Below are positions 39,591 to 47,106 of a stretch of 64,000 nt of DNA, one piece after another. Both the position numbers and the translations under genes were made by a program. The stretch comes from an uncultured Oscillospiraceae bacterium (GTDB taxonomy: Bacteria > Bacillota_A > Clostridia > Oscillospirales > Oscillospiraceae). Below the pieces are notes generated by a model. That model had not been told where the DNA came from and did no database searches. It saw only the letters and a list, made by a program, of their open reading frames with translations. The stretch covers positions 5,322 to 69,321 of the forward strand of contig CALXGC010000059.1 in assembly GCA_944387755.1 (NCBI GenBank), given 5' to 3'. How positions within the stretch are numbered: the stretch's first letter is position 1; each line of letters begins with the position of its first letter.

Positions 39591-41123
39591 TTATGGCAAA
39601 TAGGAGAGGGGGTTGACGGAGGTTCCGCCCACCCGGACCTCGAAGTGGCAGTGGGTTCCGGTGGAGCGGCCGGTGCTGCCGGCGCGGGCAATCTGCTGGC
39701 CCTTGTACACCTTCTGCCCCGCCGACACGGTGAGGGAGGAGTTGTGGCCATAGTAGGTCTGGGTGCCGTTGTCGTGGGTGATGATGACCAGATTGCCGTA
39801 GCTGCCCTTATATCCGGCGTAGGTGACGGTGCCGCCGTCGGCGGCGCAGATGGCCGCGCCGTAGGAGGCGGAGATGTCGATGCCGGAGTGGTAGCTGTAG
39901 CCGCCGAAGATATACCGCCCGCCGAAGTAGGAGGTAATGCGGCCGTAGATGGGCCACTGATAGCGGCCGGTGGAAGCGGTCTTGGGCTTCTCCTTGGTGC
40001 CCACGGCCTTGACGGTGGTGGTGGGCTCCCGGAGGGTGGTGCTGGAGTTGATAGTCCGCTCCTGCTCCTGGCCGTTGACATAGGTGACGGTGGCGTTGAT
40101 GAGGGCCTCGCCCTCCGTGCCCTGGGTGAGAATCTTGCTGTCCCCGATGTACATGGAGCTGTCCTCCACCTCCTCCACCGGGCAGGCGATGGTCTGGTTG
40201 TAGGTCTGGTCCTCCACCGTCTTCACCGACAGCACAGGGGTGAGCTCCTTGACGTTGATCACGTCCCCAATCATCAGGCGGTCGATGTCCAGGCCGGGAT
40301 TCAGGGCCTGGAGGTCGCTGAGGGACATGTCGTTGGCATAGGCGATGCCGTAGTAGGTGTCCCCCTCCACGGCGGTGTAGGTGGTGGACCCGCCCTGGTT
40401 GGCCTGGAGGGCGGCCTCCATCTCCCGGATGGTCATCAGGTTGTCCGGCTCGTACACCGGCTCGATGCTGACCGCATTGGCAAACTCCGCCGAGACGGTA
40501 TTTTCATTGGTGTACTTGGCCTTCAGGCCGTCCAGCAGCGCGTTGAGGCTGTCCTCGTCCTTGACGGAGCCCACCGTCTGGCCGTCCACCGCCACCTGAT
40601 AGCTGCGCAGCTCGCCGCTGACGCTGTCCAGCTTCTGATAGAAGTAGTCCTGAATCTGCTCCTCGGTGCTCAGCTCGGAGCGCAGCGTCAGCGCAAAGCC
40701 GTACTCCAGCGTCCCCTCCACCTGGTAGTCGGTGTGCAGCAGGGCGGAGCCCCGCGCCTCTACCTCCTCCATGGCCCGGTGGACGACGCCCGCGTCCGCC
40801 ACCACGCCCACCGGCTCTCCGTCCAGGGTGACGCGGTAGCTGGGGCTGTACAGGGTGGTCAGGGTCAGGGCCACCGCCAGAGCGGCGGAGCCCACCAAAA
40901 ACGTGGCCGGACCCGTGAACCGGCTGCCAGCCACAGCGTTGTGCAGCGTGTGGACAAAGCGGCGCCCATAGATGCGCCGCCACTCCCGGAAGGCCTTCCG
41001 GTACACAGGAAGGCTGCTCTTCAGCTCCGCCCAGGGGGCGCAGGCGCCCGCCTGGCCGTGGCCGGCCTGTCTGTTCGGGCGATTGGTCCGGTCTTCAAAG
41101 TGAAATTTCTCTGCCTTTTCCAT
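39591..41123 (-). CDS. LysM-G5-M23 peptidoglycan endopeptidase, membrane-anchored
   Basis: A 510-residue cell-wall hydrolase. One membrane segment at ~70-93 (TFLVGSAALAVALTLTTLY) anchors it. After an alpha/beta region, a LysM module (~249-293, YTAVEGDTYYGIAYANDMS) and a G5 module (~298-380, ending VKAVGTK) bind wall glycans. The C-terminal M23 domain (~390-510) has zinc ligands in YHSGIDIS and THCHFEV, and GRITSYFGGR. It cleaves peptide cross-bridges. A WalR-like box lies 65 bases upstream of the ATG. The ribosome site is weak (GGGGTTTGAG). Confidence 0.94.
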   Translation of the reverse strand: MEKAEKFHFEDRTNRPNRQAGHGQAGACAPWAELKSSLPVYRKAFREWRRIYGRRFVHTLHNAVAGSRFTGPATFLVGSAALAVALTLTTLYSPSYRVTLDGEPVGVVADAGVVHRAMEEVEARGSALLHTDYQVEGTLEYGFALTLRSELSTEEQIQDYFYQKLDSVSGELRSYQVAVDGQTVGSVKDEDSLNALLDGLKAKYTNENTVSAEFANAVSIEPVYEPDNLMTIREMEAALQANQGGSTTYTAVEGDTYYGIAYANDMSLSDLQALNPGLDIDRLMIGDVINVKELTPVLSVKTVEDQTYNQTIACPVEEVEDSSMYIGDSKILTQGTEGEALINATVTYVNGQEQERTINSSTTLREPTTTVKAVGTKEKPKTASTGRYQWPIYGRITSYFGGRYIFGGYSYHSGIDISASYGAAICAADGGTVTYAGYKGSYGNLVIITHDNGTQTYYGHNSSLTVSAGQKVYKGQQIARAGSTGRSTGTHCHFEVRVGGTSVNPLSYLP

Positions 41124-41187
41124 CTCAAACCCCGCGTATTCAACCTTTTTCCCGCCTGCAAAAAAGTGACAGACCGGAAAAGAAAAG

Positions 41188-41204
41188 ATTACAATTTGGT
41201 AACA
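41188..41204 (-). promoter_or_regulatory. WalR-like box upstream of the M23 endopeptidase
   Basis: Read on the minus strand, TGTTAC-CAAAT-TGTAAT, two hexamers fitting TGTWAH separated by five bases, the direct-repeat form bound by WalR (YycF) in Firmicutes. It lies in an AT-rich 170-base intergenic region 65 bases from the start codon of a gene type that WalR controls elsewhere. Confidence 0.6.
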
Positions 41205-41297
41205 AATGAACTATACACGGAAAACTCCGCCGCGTCAACCCCTTTTCCCAGGCAGAGTATGAATTTTCTGCAAATATTTCGGAGGCTGCCGCGTTCT

Positions 41298-42443
41298 TTA
41301 TTCCACGCCGCCGGGCGTTTTCTCCCGCCGGGTCTGAAAAACCTGTTCCGTCCGCGCCAGCAGCCGCCGCTCTCCGGCCAGCTCTCCGGTGTAGGGGGAG
41401 CGGGCGGCCACCCGCTCAAAGAGCCGCCGCAGCTTCTCCGCTTCCCCCTGATCCCCCTCCGCCAGAAGGGCCCAGGCGTGGGCCTGCCGCACCCGGGAGG
41501 GATAGTACTTCAAGGTCTGCTTCCAATAGCGGCGTACCTCCGGGGTATAGAGGCGCTCCGCCTCCCGCCGGCGGCCCAGCGCCAGGGCGCAGTAGATGGC
41601 CTCCCCGGCCAGCTCCAGGCGGTAGAGGCCCAGCAGGTCGTTCCGGGCCAGCAGGGCGCGCACCGCCCGGTCCGCCTCCTCCAGCTCGCCCAGGGCGATG
41701 AGGCGGGAGGCGGCCTGCATGGCCGTCCCGGCGATCATGGGGTTGCCCAGGTCGGCCCCCTGGGGCAGCGCAAACCACTCCTCCGGCATGTCCGCCAGGG
41801 ACCAGCCCTCCAGCAGGGCCCCGTTCATCCACAGCTGGGCGGACAGGCACCGGAGGGCCAGCGGGTCCTTGCCCAGGCTCCGGACGTTCTCGCCGTCGTT
41901 GGCCACGCCCCCCGCCCGCCGCGGAATCAGGTTCCCGGCGGCCATCCCCGCCCCCGCCGCGGCCAGGGCGCCGGCAAATACCTGGACCGGCGGAGCCTCC
42001 GCCAGAAAGACAGCCGGCAGGGCCAGCGCGGCCAGCGTCAAATTGGCTAGTCCGCCCCCCAGGTGGTACAGGCGGTAGGGGGGATTCTCCTGCGCCGGGG
42101 GCGACATGAGACACTGCCCGCCTGTGCCTGGAACGCGGTAGGCCCGCACCCTCCAGCGTCCGTCCAGCTTCACCAGCAGCACCCGGCCAATCCGGAAGGA
42201 CAGCGCCCGGTAGCCGGTGAGCAGGCCGCACGCCAGATGTCCCCCCTCGTGGACCGCCACCTGGAGGAAATAGGCCAGCGCCGCCAGGGCCAGGACCGCC
42301 AGGAGGAGTCCGGCGGTTTTCAGAGGGTCCCCGCCCCCCAGCTTGTCTGCCCAGCGCATCCCCCAGTACCCCAGGGCCGCCCCCACGGCGGCGGACAGGA
42401 CAAGGAGAACGCTTCGCCAGGGAATCTGCTTTTTCCGTCTCAT
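41298..42443 (-). CDS. M50-family (site-2-protease-like) membrane metalloprotease
   Basis: A 381-residue membrane protein. Residues ~6-28 and ~42-62 are hydrophobic; the zinc motif HEGGH (HExxH) at ~64-68 lies in FLQVAVHEGGHLACGLLTGY. Further segments at ~125-175 include LTLAALALPAVFLA and AGAGMAAGNLIPRRAGGVANDG, whose NxxP..N..DG is the third metal-ligand region of M50 proteases. The C-terminal ~190 residues are helical and TPR-like (LGELEEADRAVRALLARND, LAEGDQGEAEKLRRLFE) and presumably cytoplasmic. The ATG at 42443 is preceded by GGAG nine bases upstream; the upstream in-frame codons lack a site. Substrate unknown. Confidence 0.82.
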   Translation of the reverse strand: MRRKKQIPWRSVLLVLSAAVGAALGYWGMRWADKLGGGDPLKTAGLLLAVLALAALAYFLQVAVHEGGHLACGLLTGYRALSFRIGRVLLVKLDGRWRVRAYRVPGTGGQCLMSPPAQENPPYRLYHLGGGLANLTLAALALPAVFLAEAPPVQVFAGALAAAGAGMAAGNLIPRRAGGVANDGENVRSLGKDPLALRCLSAQLWMNGALLEGWSLADMPEEWFALPQGADLGNPMIAGTAMQAASRLIALGELEEADRAVRALLARNDLLGLYRLELAGEAIYCALALGRRREAERLYTPEVRRYWKQTLKYYPSRVRQAHAWALLAEGDQGEAEKLRRLFERVAARSPYTGELAGERRLLARTEQVFQTRREKTPGGVE

Positions 42444-42467
42444 ATCTAAGTTCTCCATCAAAGAGGA

Positions 42468-42490
42468 AAAGGGCGGCCGGAGGCCGCCCC
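42468..42490 (-). terminator. Terminator of prfB
   Basis: On the minus strand GGGCGGCC-TCC-GGCCGCCC followed by TTTTCC, just past the prfB stop codon and before the M50 gene. Confidence 0.8.
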
Positions 42491-42502
42491 ATCATTCCTA
42501 AT

Positions 42503-43624
42503 TTACTTTGTGGCCCAGTTGCCCGTGGCCTCGGCGGTGAGATAGGCGTTGATAAACCCGTCCAGGTCGCCGTCCATGACGGAGTTGATGGCGCTGGTCT
42601 CATAGCCTGTGCGGTTGTCCTTCACCAGCTGATAGGGCATAAAGACGTAAGAGCGGATCTGGCTGCCCCACTCGATCTTCAGCTGGACCCCCTTCAGGTC
42701 GGAGATCTTCTCCGCCTTCTCCTGCATCTGCAGCTCCACCAGCTTGGCCCGGAGCATTTTCATGCAGTTGTCCTTGTTCTGGAACTGGGAGCGCTCCTGC
42801 TGGGAGGCCACCACAATGCCGGTGGGCTTGTGAATGAGCCGCACGGCGGAGGAGGTCTTGTTGACGTGCTGGCCGCCGGCGCCGCTGGCGCGGTAGACCT
42901 GCATTTCAATGTCCTCCGGGCGGATCTCCACCTCCACATCCTCCGGCAGGTCGGGCATGACCTCCACAGAGGCAAAGGAGGTCTGTCTTCTGGCGTTAGC
43001 GTCGAAGGGGGACACCCGCACCAGGCGGTGGACGCCGTGCTCGCCCCGGAGATAGCCGTAGGCGTTCTCCCCCTCAATCATGATGGTGGCCGACTTGATG
43101 CCCGCCTCGTCCCCGTCCTGATAGTCCATAATCTGATAGGTGAAGCCGTGGCGCTCCGTCCAGCGGGCGTACATGCGGTAGAGCATTTGGGCCCAGTCCT
43201 GGGCCTCTGTGCCGCCGGCGCCGGGGTGGATGGTCAAAATGACGTTGGACGCGTCGTACTCCCCGGTGAGCAGGGTCTGAAGCCGGGCCTCCTCCATCTC
43301 GCTCTCCAGCTTGGCAAAGCCCTCCTCCAGCTCCGGGAGCAGGGACTCGTCCTCGAACTCGTTGCCCATCTCGCACAGGGCCATCAGGTCGTCCCAGTGC
43401 TGCCTGCGCTTGTGCTGGCCGTCCACCTTGTGCTGGAGGGTTTTAATCCGCTGCTGTACCTTCTGGGCCTTCTCCAGGTTGTTCCAGAATCCGTCGGAGG
43501 CGGACTCCGCCTGGAGCATGTCCAGCTCCCGCTCCGCGCTCTCCAGGTCCAGGGCCTGCCCCAGCTCCTCCAGAGCGGGGGCCAAATTGTTCAGGCGTAC
43601 CTTGTATTCATCAAACTGAAGCAT
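42503..43624 (-). CDS. prfB: Peptide chain release factor 2, no programmed frameshift
   Basis: A 373-residue class I release factor (UGA/UAA). The peptide anticodon SPF is in VRVSPFDANARRQTSF and the catalytic GGQ in ASGAGGQHVNKTSSAV. Most bacterial prfB genes carry an in-frame UGA near codon 26 that needs a +1 frameshift; here the reading frame runs straight through (EELGQALDLESAERELD) with no stop. Autoregulation by frameshift is therefore absent. The ATG at 43624 follows GTGAGGA; the longer in-frame frame lies in the promoter region. Confidence 0.95.
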   Translation of the reverse strand: MLQFDEYKVRLNNLAPALEELGQALDLESAERELDMLQAESASDGFWNNLEKAQKVQQRIKTLQHKVDGQHKRRQHWDDLMALCEMGNEFEDESLLPELEEGFAKLESEMEEARLQTLLTGEYDASNVILTIHPGAGGTEAQDWAQMLYRMYARWTERHGFTYQIMDYQDGDEAGIKSATIMIEGENAYGYLRGEHGVHRLVRVSPFDANARRQTSFASVEVMPDLPEDVEVEIRPEDIEMQVYRASGAGGQHVNKTSSAVRLIHKPTGIVVASQQERSQFQNKDNCMKMLRAKLVELQMQEKAEKISDLKGVQLKIEWGSQIRSYVFMPYQLVKDNRTGYETSAINSVMDGDLDGFINAYLTAEATGNWATK

Positions 43625-43660
43625 AAAATCCTCACTCTCATCTCGGTGTCTTGTCTTCCT

Positions 43661-43689
43661 ATTATATCCGCCCAAAGGCGGCTTGTAAA
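43661..43689 (-). promoter_or_regulatory. prfB promoter
   Basis: On the minus strand TTTACA (43684-43689), 17-base spacer, TATAAT (43661-43666). Confidence 0.8.
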
Positions 43690-43735
43690 GAAGCCGCCCG
43701 GCTGTTTGCAAAAAAAGTGGCGCGGACGGGCCGGA

Positions 43736-43746
43736 TATGGTATAAT
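43736..43746 (+). promoter_or_regulatory. Extended -10 promoter of the 40-aa zinc-ribbon gene
   Basis: GGATATGGTATAAT contains TG-N-TATAAT, an extended -10, with no good -35 at the right distance. It lies 38 bases before the GTG start codon. Confidence 0.55.
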
Positions 43747-43784
43747 ATTTATGTTCTCATCTTTTCGGAAAGGAGGAGATCCCT

Positions 43785-43907
43785 GTGGCCAGCGATTGGT
43801 TCAAATGCCAGAAGTGCGGCTATGAGGAGCGGCGGCTGGCGCTTCCGCACATCAAAGTCTCGGAGACGCCCTGCCCTGAGTGCGGCGGCAAAATGGTCCG
43901 GAAGTAA
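43785..43907 (+). CDS. 40-residue zinc-ribbon protein
   Basis: A 40-residue protein, conserved-looking because of two zinc-binding CxxC pairs 26 residues apart: FKCQKCGYEE near the start and PCPECGGKM near the end. This is a complete minimal zinc ribbon, like those in rubredoxin-like or FmdB-like small proteins. GTG start after AAAGGAGGAGATCCCT, with an extended -10 promoter upstream; both strongly support a real gene. Function unknown; it could be an RNA- or protein-binding adaptor. It stands alone between prfB and the htpG region. Confidence 0.8.
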   Translation: MASDWFKCQKCGYEERRLALPHIKVSETPCPECGGKMVRK

Positions 43908-43912
43908 ACCGT

Positions 43913-44055
43913 GGGCGGCCCTTGCGGCCGCCCGCCCTCCTTGTGAAAGGCGGCGGGGAGATTCCGAATCAGCGGGCGCGCCGGGTCGTCGCGCCCCACG
44001 CATACGTTTGCCCCGTCCGGCGGGCGCACAATGTGCGCCCCTACGCCCTGCTTTG
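43913..44055. repeat. Palindromic repeat block R6 (F, partial A, C, B)
   Basis: GGGCGGCCCTTGCGGCCGCCC (F) at about 43914-43934, a truncated A (CTTGTGAAAGGCGGCGGGGA), C (CGGGTCGTCGCGCCCCACG) and B (GGGCGCACAATGTGCGCCCC) in sequence. It lies between the zinc-ribbon gene and the htpG promoter. Confidence 0.82.
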
Positions 44056-44116
44056 GAGCGCACAACGTCCGTGGTTTGCCCCGGCAGGGGGAAGTGTAAA
44101 CAAATTATGAACCCTC

Positions 44117-44175
44117 TTGCATTTTTGGGGGACCGCGCTATAATAATGTTAGCACTCATGGCTTGCGAGTGCTAA
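44117..44175 (+). promoter_or_regulatory. htpG promoter with a perfect CIRCE operator
   Basis: TTGCAT (44117-44122), 16 bases, TATAAT (44139-44144). Overlapping the start site is TTAGCACTC-N9-GAGTGCTAA (44149-44175), the perfect CIRCE inverted repeat bound by the HrcA repressor. Heat-shock control of htpG by HrcA is therefore expected. Confidence 0.95.
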
Positions 44176-44220
44176 CATTATTTTGATTTTATCCTGATAT
44201 ACGGAGGCGCGGATTACATC

Positions 44221-46140
44221 ATGGAAAACACGGAAAAGAAACAATTTCAGGCGGAGTCCAAACGCCTGCTGGACCTGATGATCAAATCCATCTACACCCA
44301 CAAGGAGATTTTCCTCCGGGAGCTTATCTCCAACGCCAGCGACGCGGAGGACAAGCTGGCCTATAAGGCCCTCACCGACGACCAGGTCCCGGTGGACCGC
44401 AGCCAGCTGAAAATCACCATCGTCCCCGACAAGGAGAAGCGCACCCTCACCATCTCCGACAACGGCGTGGGCATGACGAAGGAGGAGCTGGAGAGCAACC
44501 TGGGCACCATCGCCCACAGCGGCTCCCTTCAGTTCAAGCAGGAGATGGACCAGGCCCACAAGGAGGACGTGGACGTCATCGGCCAGTTCGGCGTGGGCTT
44601 CTACTCCGCCTTCATGGTGGCCGACCATGTGACGGTCATCTCCAAAGCCTACGGCAGCGGGGAGGCCTGGATGTGGCAGTCCGACGGGGCCGACGGGTAC
44701 ACCCTCACCCCCTGTGAGAAGGACGCCCCCGGCAGCGACATCATCATGCACATCAAGGCCAGCGCCGGCGGCGAGGACTATGACCAGTACCTGGAGACCT
44801 ATAAGCTGCAGGAGCTGATTAAGAAATATTCGGACTATATCCGCTTTCCCATCGTCATGGAGGTGGACGACTACCGCCAAAAGCCCAAGCCGGAGGACGC
44901 CGGGGACGACTATAAGCCGGAGTGGGAGACGGTGAAGGAGTGGAAGACCATCAACTCCATGGTCCCCCTGTGGCAGCGCCCCAGGGCTCAGGTGAAAGAG
45001 GAGGAGTACAACAGCTTCTACAAGGAGAAGTTCATGGACTGGCAGGACCCCCTGGCCGTCATCCACGTCAGCGCCGAGGGCGCGGTGACGTATAAGGCCC
45101 TGCTGTATATCCCCCAAAAAGCGCCCTATGACTTCTACACCCGCGAGTACCAGAAGGGCCTTCAGCTCTACTCCTCCGGCGTCATGATTATGGACAAGTG
45201 CGCCGACCTGCTGCCCGACTGCTTCCGCTTTGTGAGGGGCGTGGTGGACTCCGCCGACTTCTCCCTGAACATCAGCCGCGAGGTCCTGCAGCACGACCGG
45301 CAGCTGAAGGTCATCGCCAGCGCCCTGGAGAAGAAAATCAAGTCCGAGCTGGAGAAGATGCAGAAGGACGACCCGGAGAAGTACGAAAAATTCTGGGCCG
45401 CCTTCGGCAGCCAGATTAAGTACGGGGTGGTGGCCGACTACGGCGCCAACAAGGACAAGCTGAAGGACCTGCTGCTGTTCTGGTCCTCCAAGGAGGGGAA
45501 GAACACCACTCTGGCCGCCTATAAGGACCGTATGCCGGAGGACCAGCCCTATTACTACTACGCCTGCGGCGAGAGTGTGGACAAAATCGCCAAGCTGCCC
45601 CAGGTGGAGCGCATCCTGGACAAGGGCTATGAGATTCTCTACTGCACCGAGGACGTGGACGACTTCGTCATGCAGGCCCTGGGGGAGGTGGACGGCAAGA
45701 AGTTCATGTCCGCCGCCGCCGAGGACGCCCTGCCCCAGACCGACGAGGAGAAGAAAGAGGCCGAGGAGAAGGCCGAGGCCGGCAAGCCCGTGCTGGAGGC
45801 GGTGAAGAACGTCCTGGGGGACAAGGTGCAGGAGGTGCGCATCTCCAGAATTCTGAAGTCGGGCGCCTGCTGCCTGTCCGCCAACGGCCCCGTCTCCCTG
45901 GAGATGGAGCGCTATATGCGCAAACTGGAGGGCGGCGAGCACATGAAGGCCCAGCGGGTGCTGGAGCTCAACGCCGGCTCCGCCCCCTACGCCGCCCTGA
46001 AGAAGGCGGTGGAGGCCGGCGACCAGGCCACTGTGGAGAAGTATTCCAAGCTGCTCTACGGCCAGGCCCTGCTGCTGGCCGACCTGCCCCTGGAGGACCC
46101 CGCCGGGTATGCGGAGCTGGTGTGCTCCCTGATGGTCTGA
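44221..46140 (+). CDS. htpG: Hsp90-family molecular chaperone HtpG
   Basis: A 639-residue Hsp90. The N-terminal ATPase has ELISNASDAEDKLAYKAL, ISDNGVGMTKEEL, TIAHSGSLQFKQEM and IGQFGVGFYSAFMVAD, the Bergerat-fold nucleotide-binding motifs. The middle domain (LYIPQKAPYDFY, FVRGVVDSADFSLNISREVLQHDRQLK region) carries the catalytic-loop arginine. The C-terminal dimerisation domain follows. No charged linker, as in bacterial HtpG. It has its own promoter with a CIRCE operator; the leader is ~75 bases and GGAGG lies 13 bases before the ATG, rather far. A terminator follows. Confidence 0.97.
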   Translation: MENTEKKQFQAESKRLLDLMIKSIYTHKEIFLRELISNASDAEDKLAYKALTDDQVPVDRSQLKITIVPDKEKRTLTISDNGVGMTKEELESNLGTIAHSGSLQFKQEMDQAHKEDVDVIGQFGVGFYSAFMVADHVTVISKAYGSGEAWMWQSDGADGYTLTPCEKDAPGSDIIMHIKASAGGEDYDQYLETYKLQELIKKYSDYIRFPIVMEVDDYRQKPKPEDAGDDYKPEWETVKEWKTINSMVPLWQRPRAQVKEEEYNSFYKEKFMDWQDPLAVIHVSAEGAVTYKALLYIPQKAPYDFYTREYQKGLQLYSSGVMIMDKCADLLPDCFRFVRGVVDSADFSLNISREVLQHDRQLKVIASALEKKIKSELEKMQKDDPEKYEKFWAAFGSQIKYGVVADYGANKDKLKDLLLFWSSKEGKNTTLAAYKDRMPEDQPYYYYACGESVDKIAKLPQVERILDKGYEILYCTEDVDDFVMQALGEVDGKKFMSAAAEDALPQTDEEKKEAEEKAEAGKPVLEAVKNVLGDKVQEVRISRILKSGACCLSANGPVSLEMERYMRKLEGGEHMKAQRVLELNAGSAPYAALKKAVEAGDQATVEKYSKLLYGQALLLADLPLEDPAGYAELVCSLMV

Positions 46141-46148
46141 ACGATATG

Positions 46149-46189
46149 AAAAAACGGGAACGCCCTCCGGGGCGCTCCCGTTTTTTTGC
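46149..46189. terminator. Bidirectional terminator between htpG and mrp
   Basis: AAAAAACGGGAACGCCC and GGGCGCTCCCGTTTTTTT pair around TCCGG with flanking A- and T-runs, between convergent stop codons. Confidence 0.9.
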
Positions 46190-46999
46190 TCAGCCGTCCA
46201 ACTGGGCGGCCACGCTCTCCAGATAGTTCACCGTCAGGTTCTCCGCCTGGCCGGCGTCGATGGCGGCGGCGACCTCCGGGTCGATGGGCAGCTTGGCCAG
46301 CAGAGGCAGACCCAGCTGCATGGCCTCCTGCTCCAGATGGCTCTCCCCGAAGATGGCGTGCCTGGCCCCGCAGTCGGGGCACTGGTACCAGCTGTAGTTC
46401 TCAATGAGGCCCAGCACCGGCACAGACATCATCTGGGCCATATGCACCGCCTTGGTGACAATCATGGACACCAGGTCCTGGGGGGACGTGACCACAATCA
46501 GCCCGTCCACCGGCAGGGACTGGAACACGGTGAGGGGCACGTCCCCCGTTCCGGGAGGCATGTCCACAAACATATAGTCCACATCGCCCCACTCCACGTC
46601 GGTCCAGAACTGCGTCACCACGCCGGCAATGACCGGACCGCGCCAGATCACCGGGTCGGTCTCGTTGTTGGTCAGCAGGTTCAGGGACATGATTTTGATG
46701 CCGCCGGGGGTCACGGCGGGCTGGAGGTTGCCGTCGATGGCCACGGCGTGCTCATGGACGCCGAAGGCGGCGGGGATGGAGGGGCCGGTGATGTCCGCGT
46801 CCAGCACGGCCACCTTCTTCCCCCGCTTGGCCATGGCGGCGGCCAGGGAGGCGGTGACGGTGCTCTTTCCCACGCCGCCCTTGCCGCTGATGACGGCGAT
46901 GACCCGCTTGATGCTGGACTTGGCGTTGGCCGGGGCCCGCAGGTCGCGGGAGGCGCAGTCCGCGCTGCACGAGGAACAATCATGCGTACATTCTGACAT
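46190..46999 (-). CDS. mrp: Mrp/NBP35-family iron-sulfur carrier ATPase
   Basis: A 269-residue P-loop ATPase that carries [4Fe-4S] clusters to apoproteins. N-terminal cysteines CTHDCSSCSADC (NBP35-type), deviant Walker A GKGGVGKSTV (residues ~39-48), ADITGPSIP, YMFVDMPPGTGD, and the conserved C-terminal CPDCGARH, whose CxxC binds the cluster at the dimer interface. The ATG at 46999 follows AAGGAGCTTT; the upstream in-frame ATG lies in the leader. A clear promoter precedes it and a small leader hairpin (GCCCGC..GCGGGC) is present. Confidence 0.95.
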   Translation of the reverse strand: MSECTHDCSSCSADCASRDLRAPANAKSSIKRVIAVISGKGGVGKSTVTASLAAAMAKRGKKVAVLDADITGPSIPAAFGVHEHAVAIDGNLQPAVTPGGIKIMSLNLLTNNETDPVIWRGPVIAGVVTQFWTDVEWGDVDYMFVDMPPGTGDVPLTVFQSLPVDGLIVVTSPQDLVSMIVTKAVHMAQMMSVPVLGLIENYSWYQCPDCGARHAIFGESHLEQEAMQLGLPLLAKLPIDPEVAAAIDAGQAENLTVNYLESVAAQLDG

Positions 47000-47061
47000 T
47001 GTTATAAAGCTCCTTTCTGCCCGCATAAAAAGCGGGCGTCAAGCACAGTTCAAACACCACT

Positions 47062-47089
47062 ATTATACCGGCTCTTCGCATATTTGCAA
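47062..47089 (-). promoter_or_regulatory. mrp promoter
   Basis: On the minus strand TTGCAA (47084-47089), 16-base spacer, TATAAT (47062-47067). Confidence 0.8.
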
Positions 47090-47106
47090 GCCTTTTCCAG
47101 GCCGGA

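Noticed and set aside
43820..44110. Small proteins encoded in repeat block R6 on either strand
   Set aside because: They share repeat-derived peptides (RRARRVVAP, AHNVRPY) found at all repeat blocks, so they are repeat shadows.
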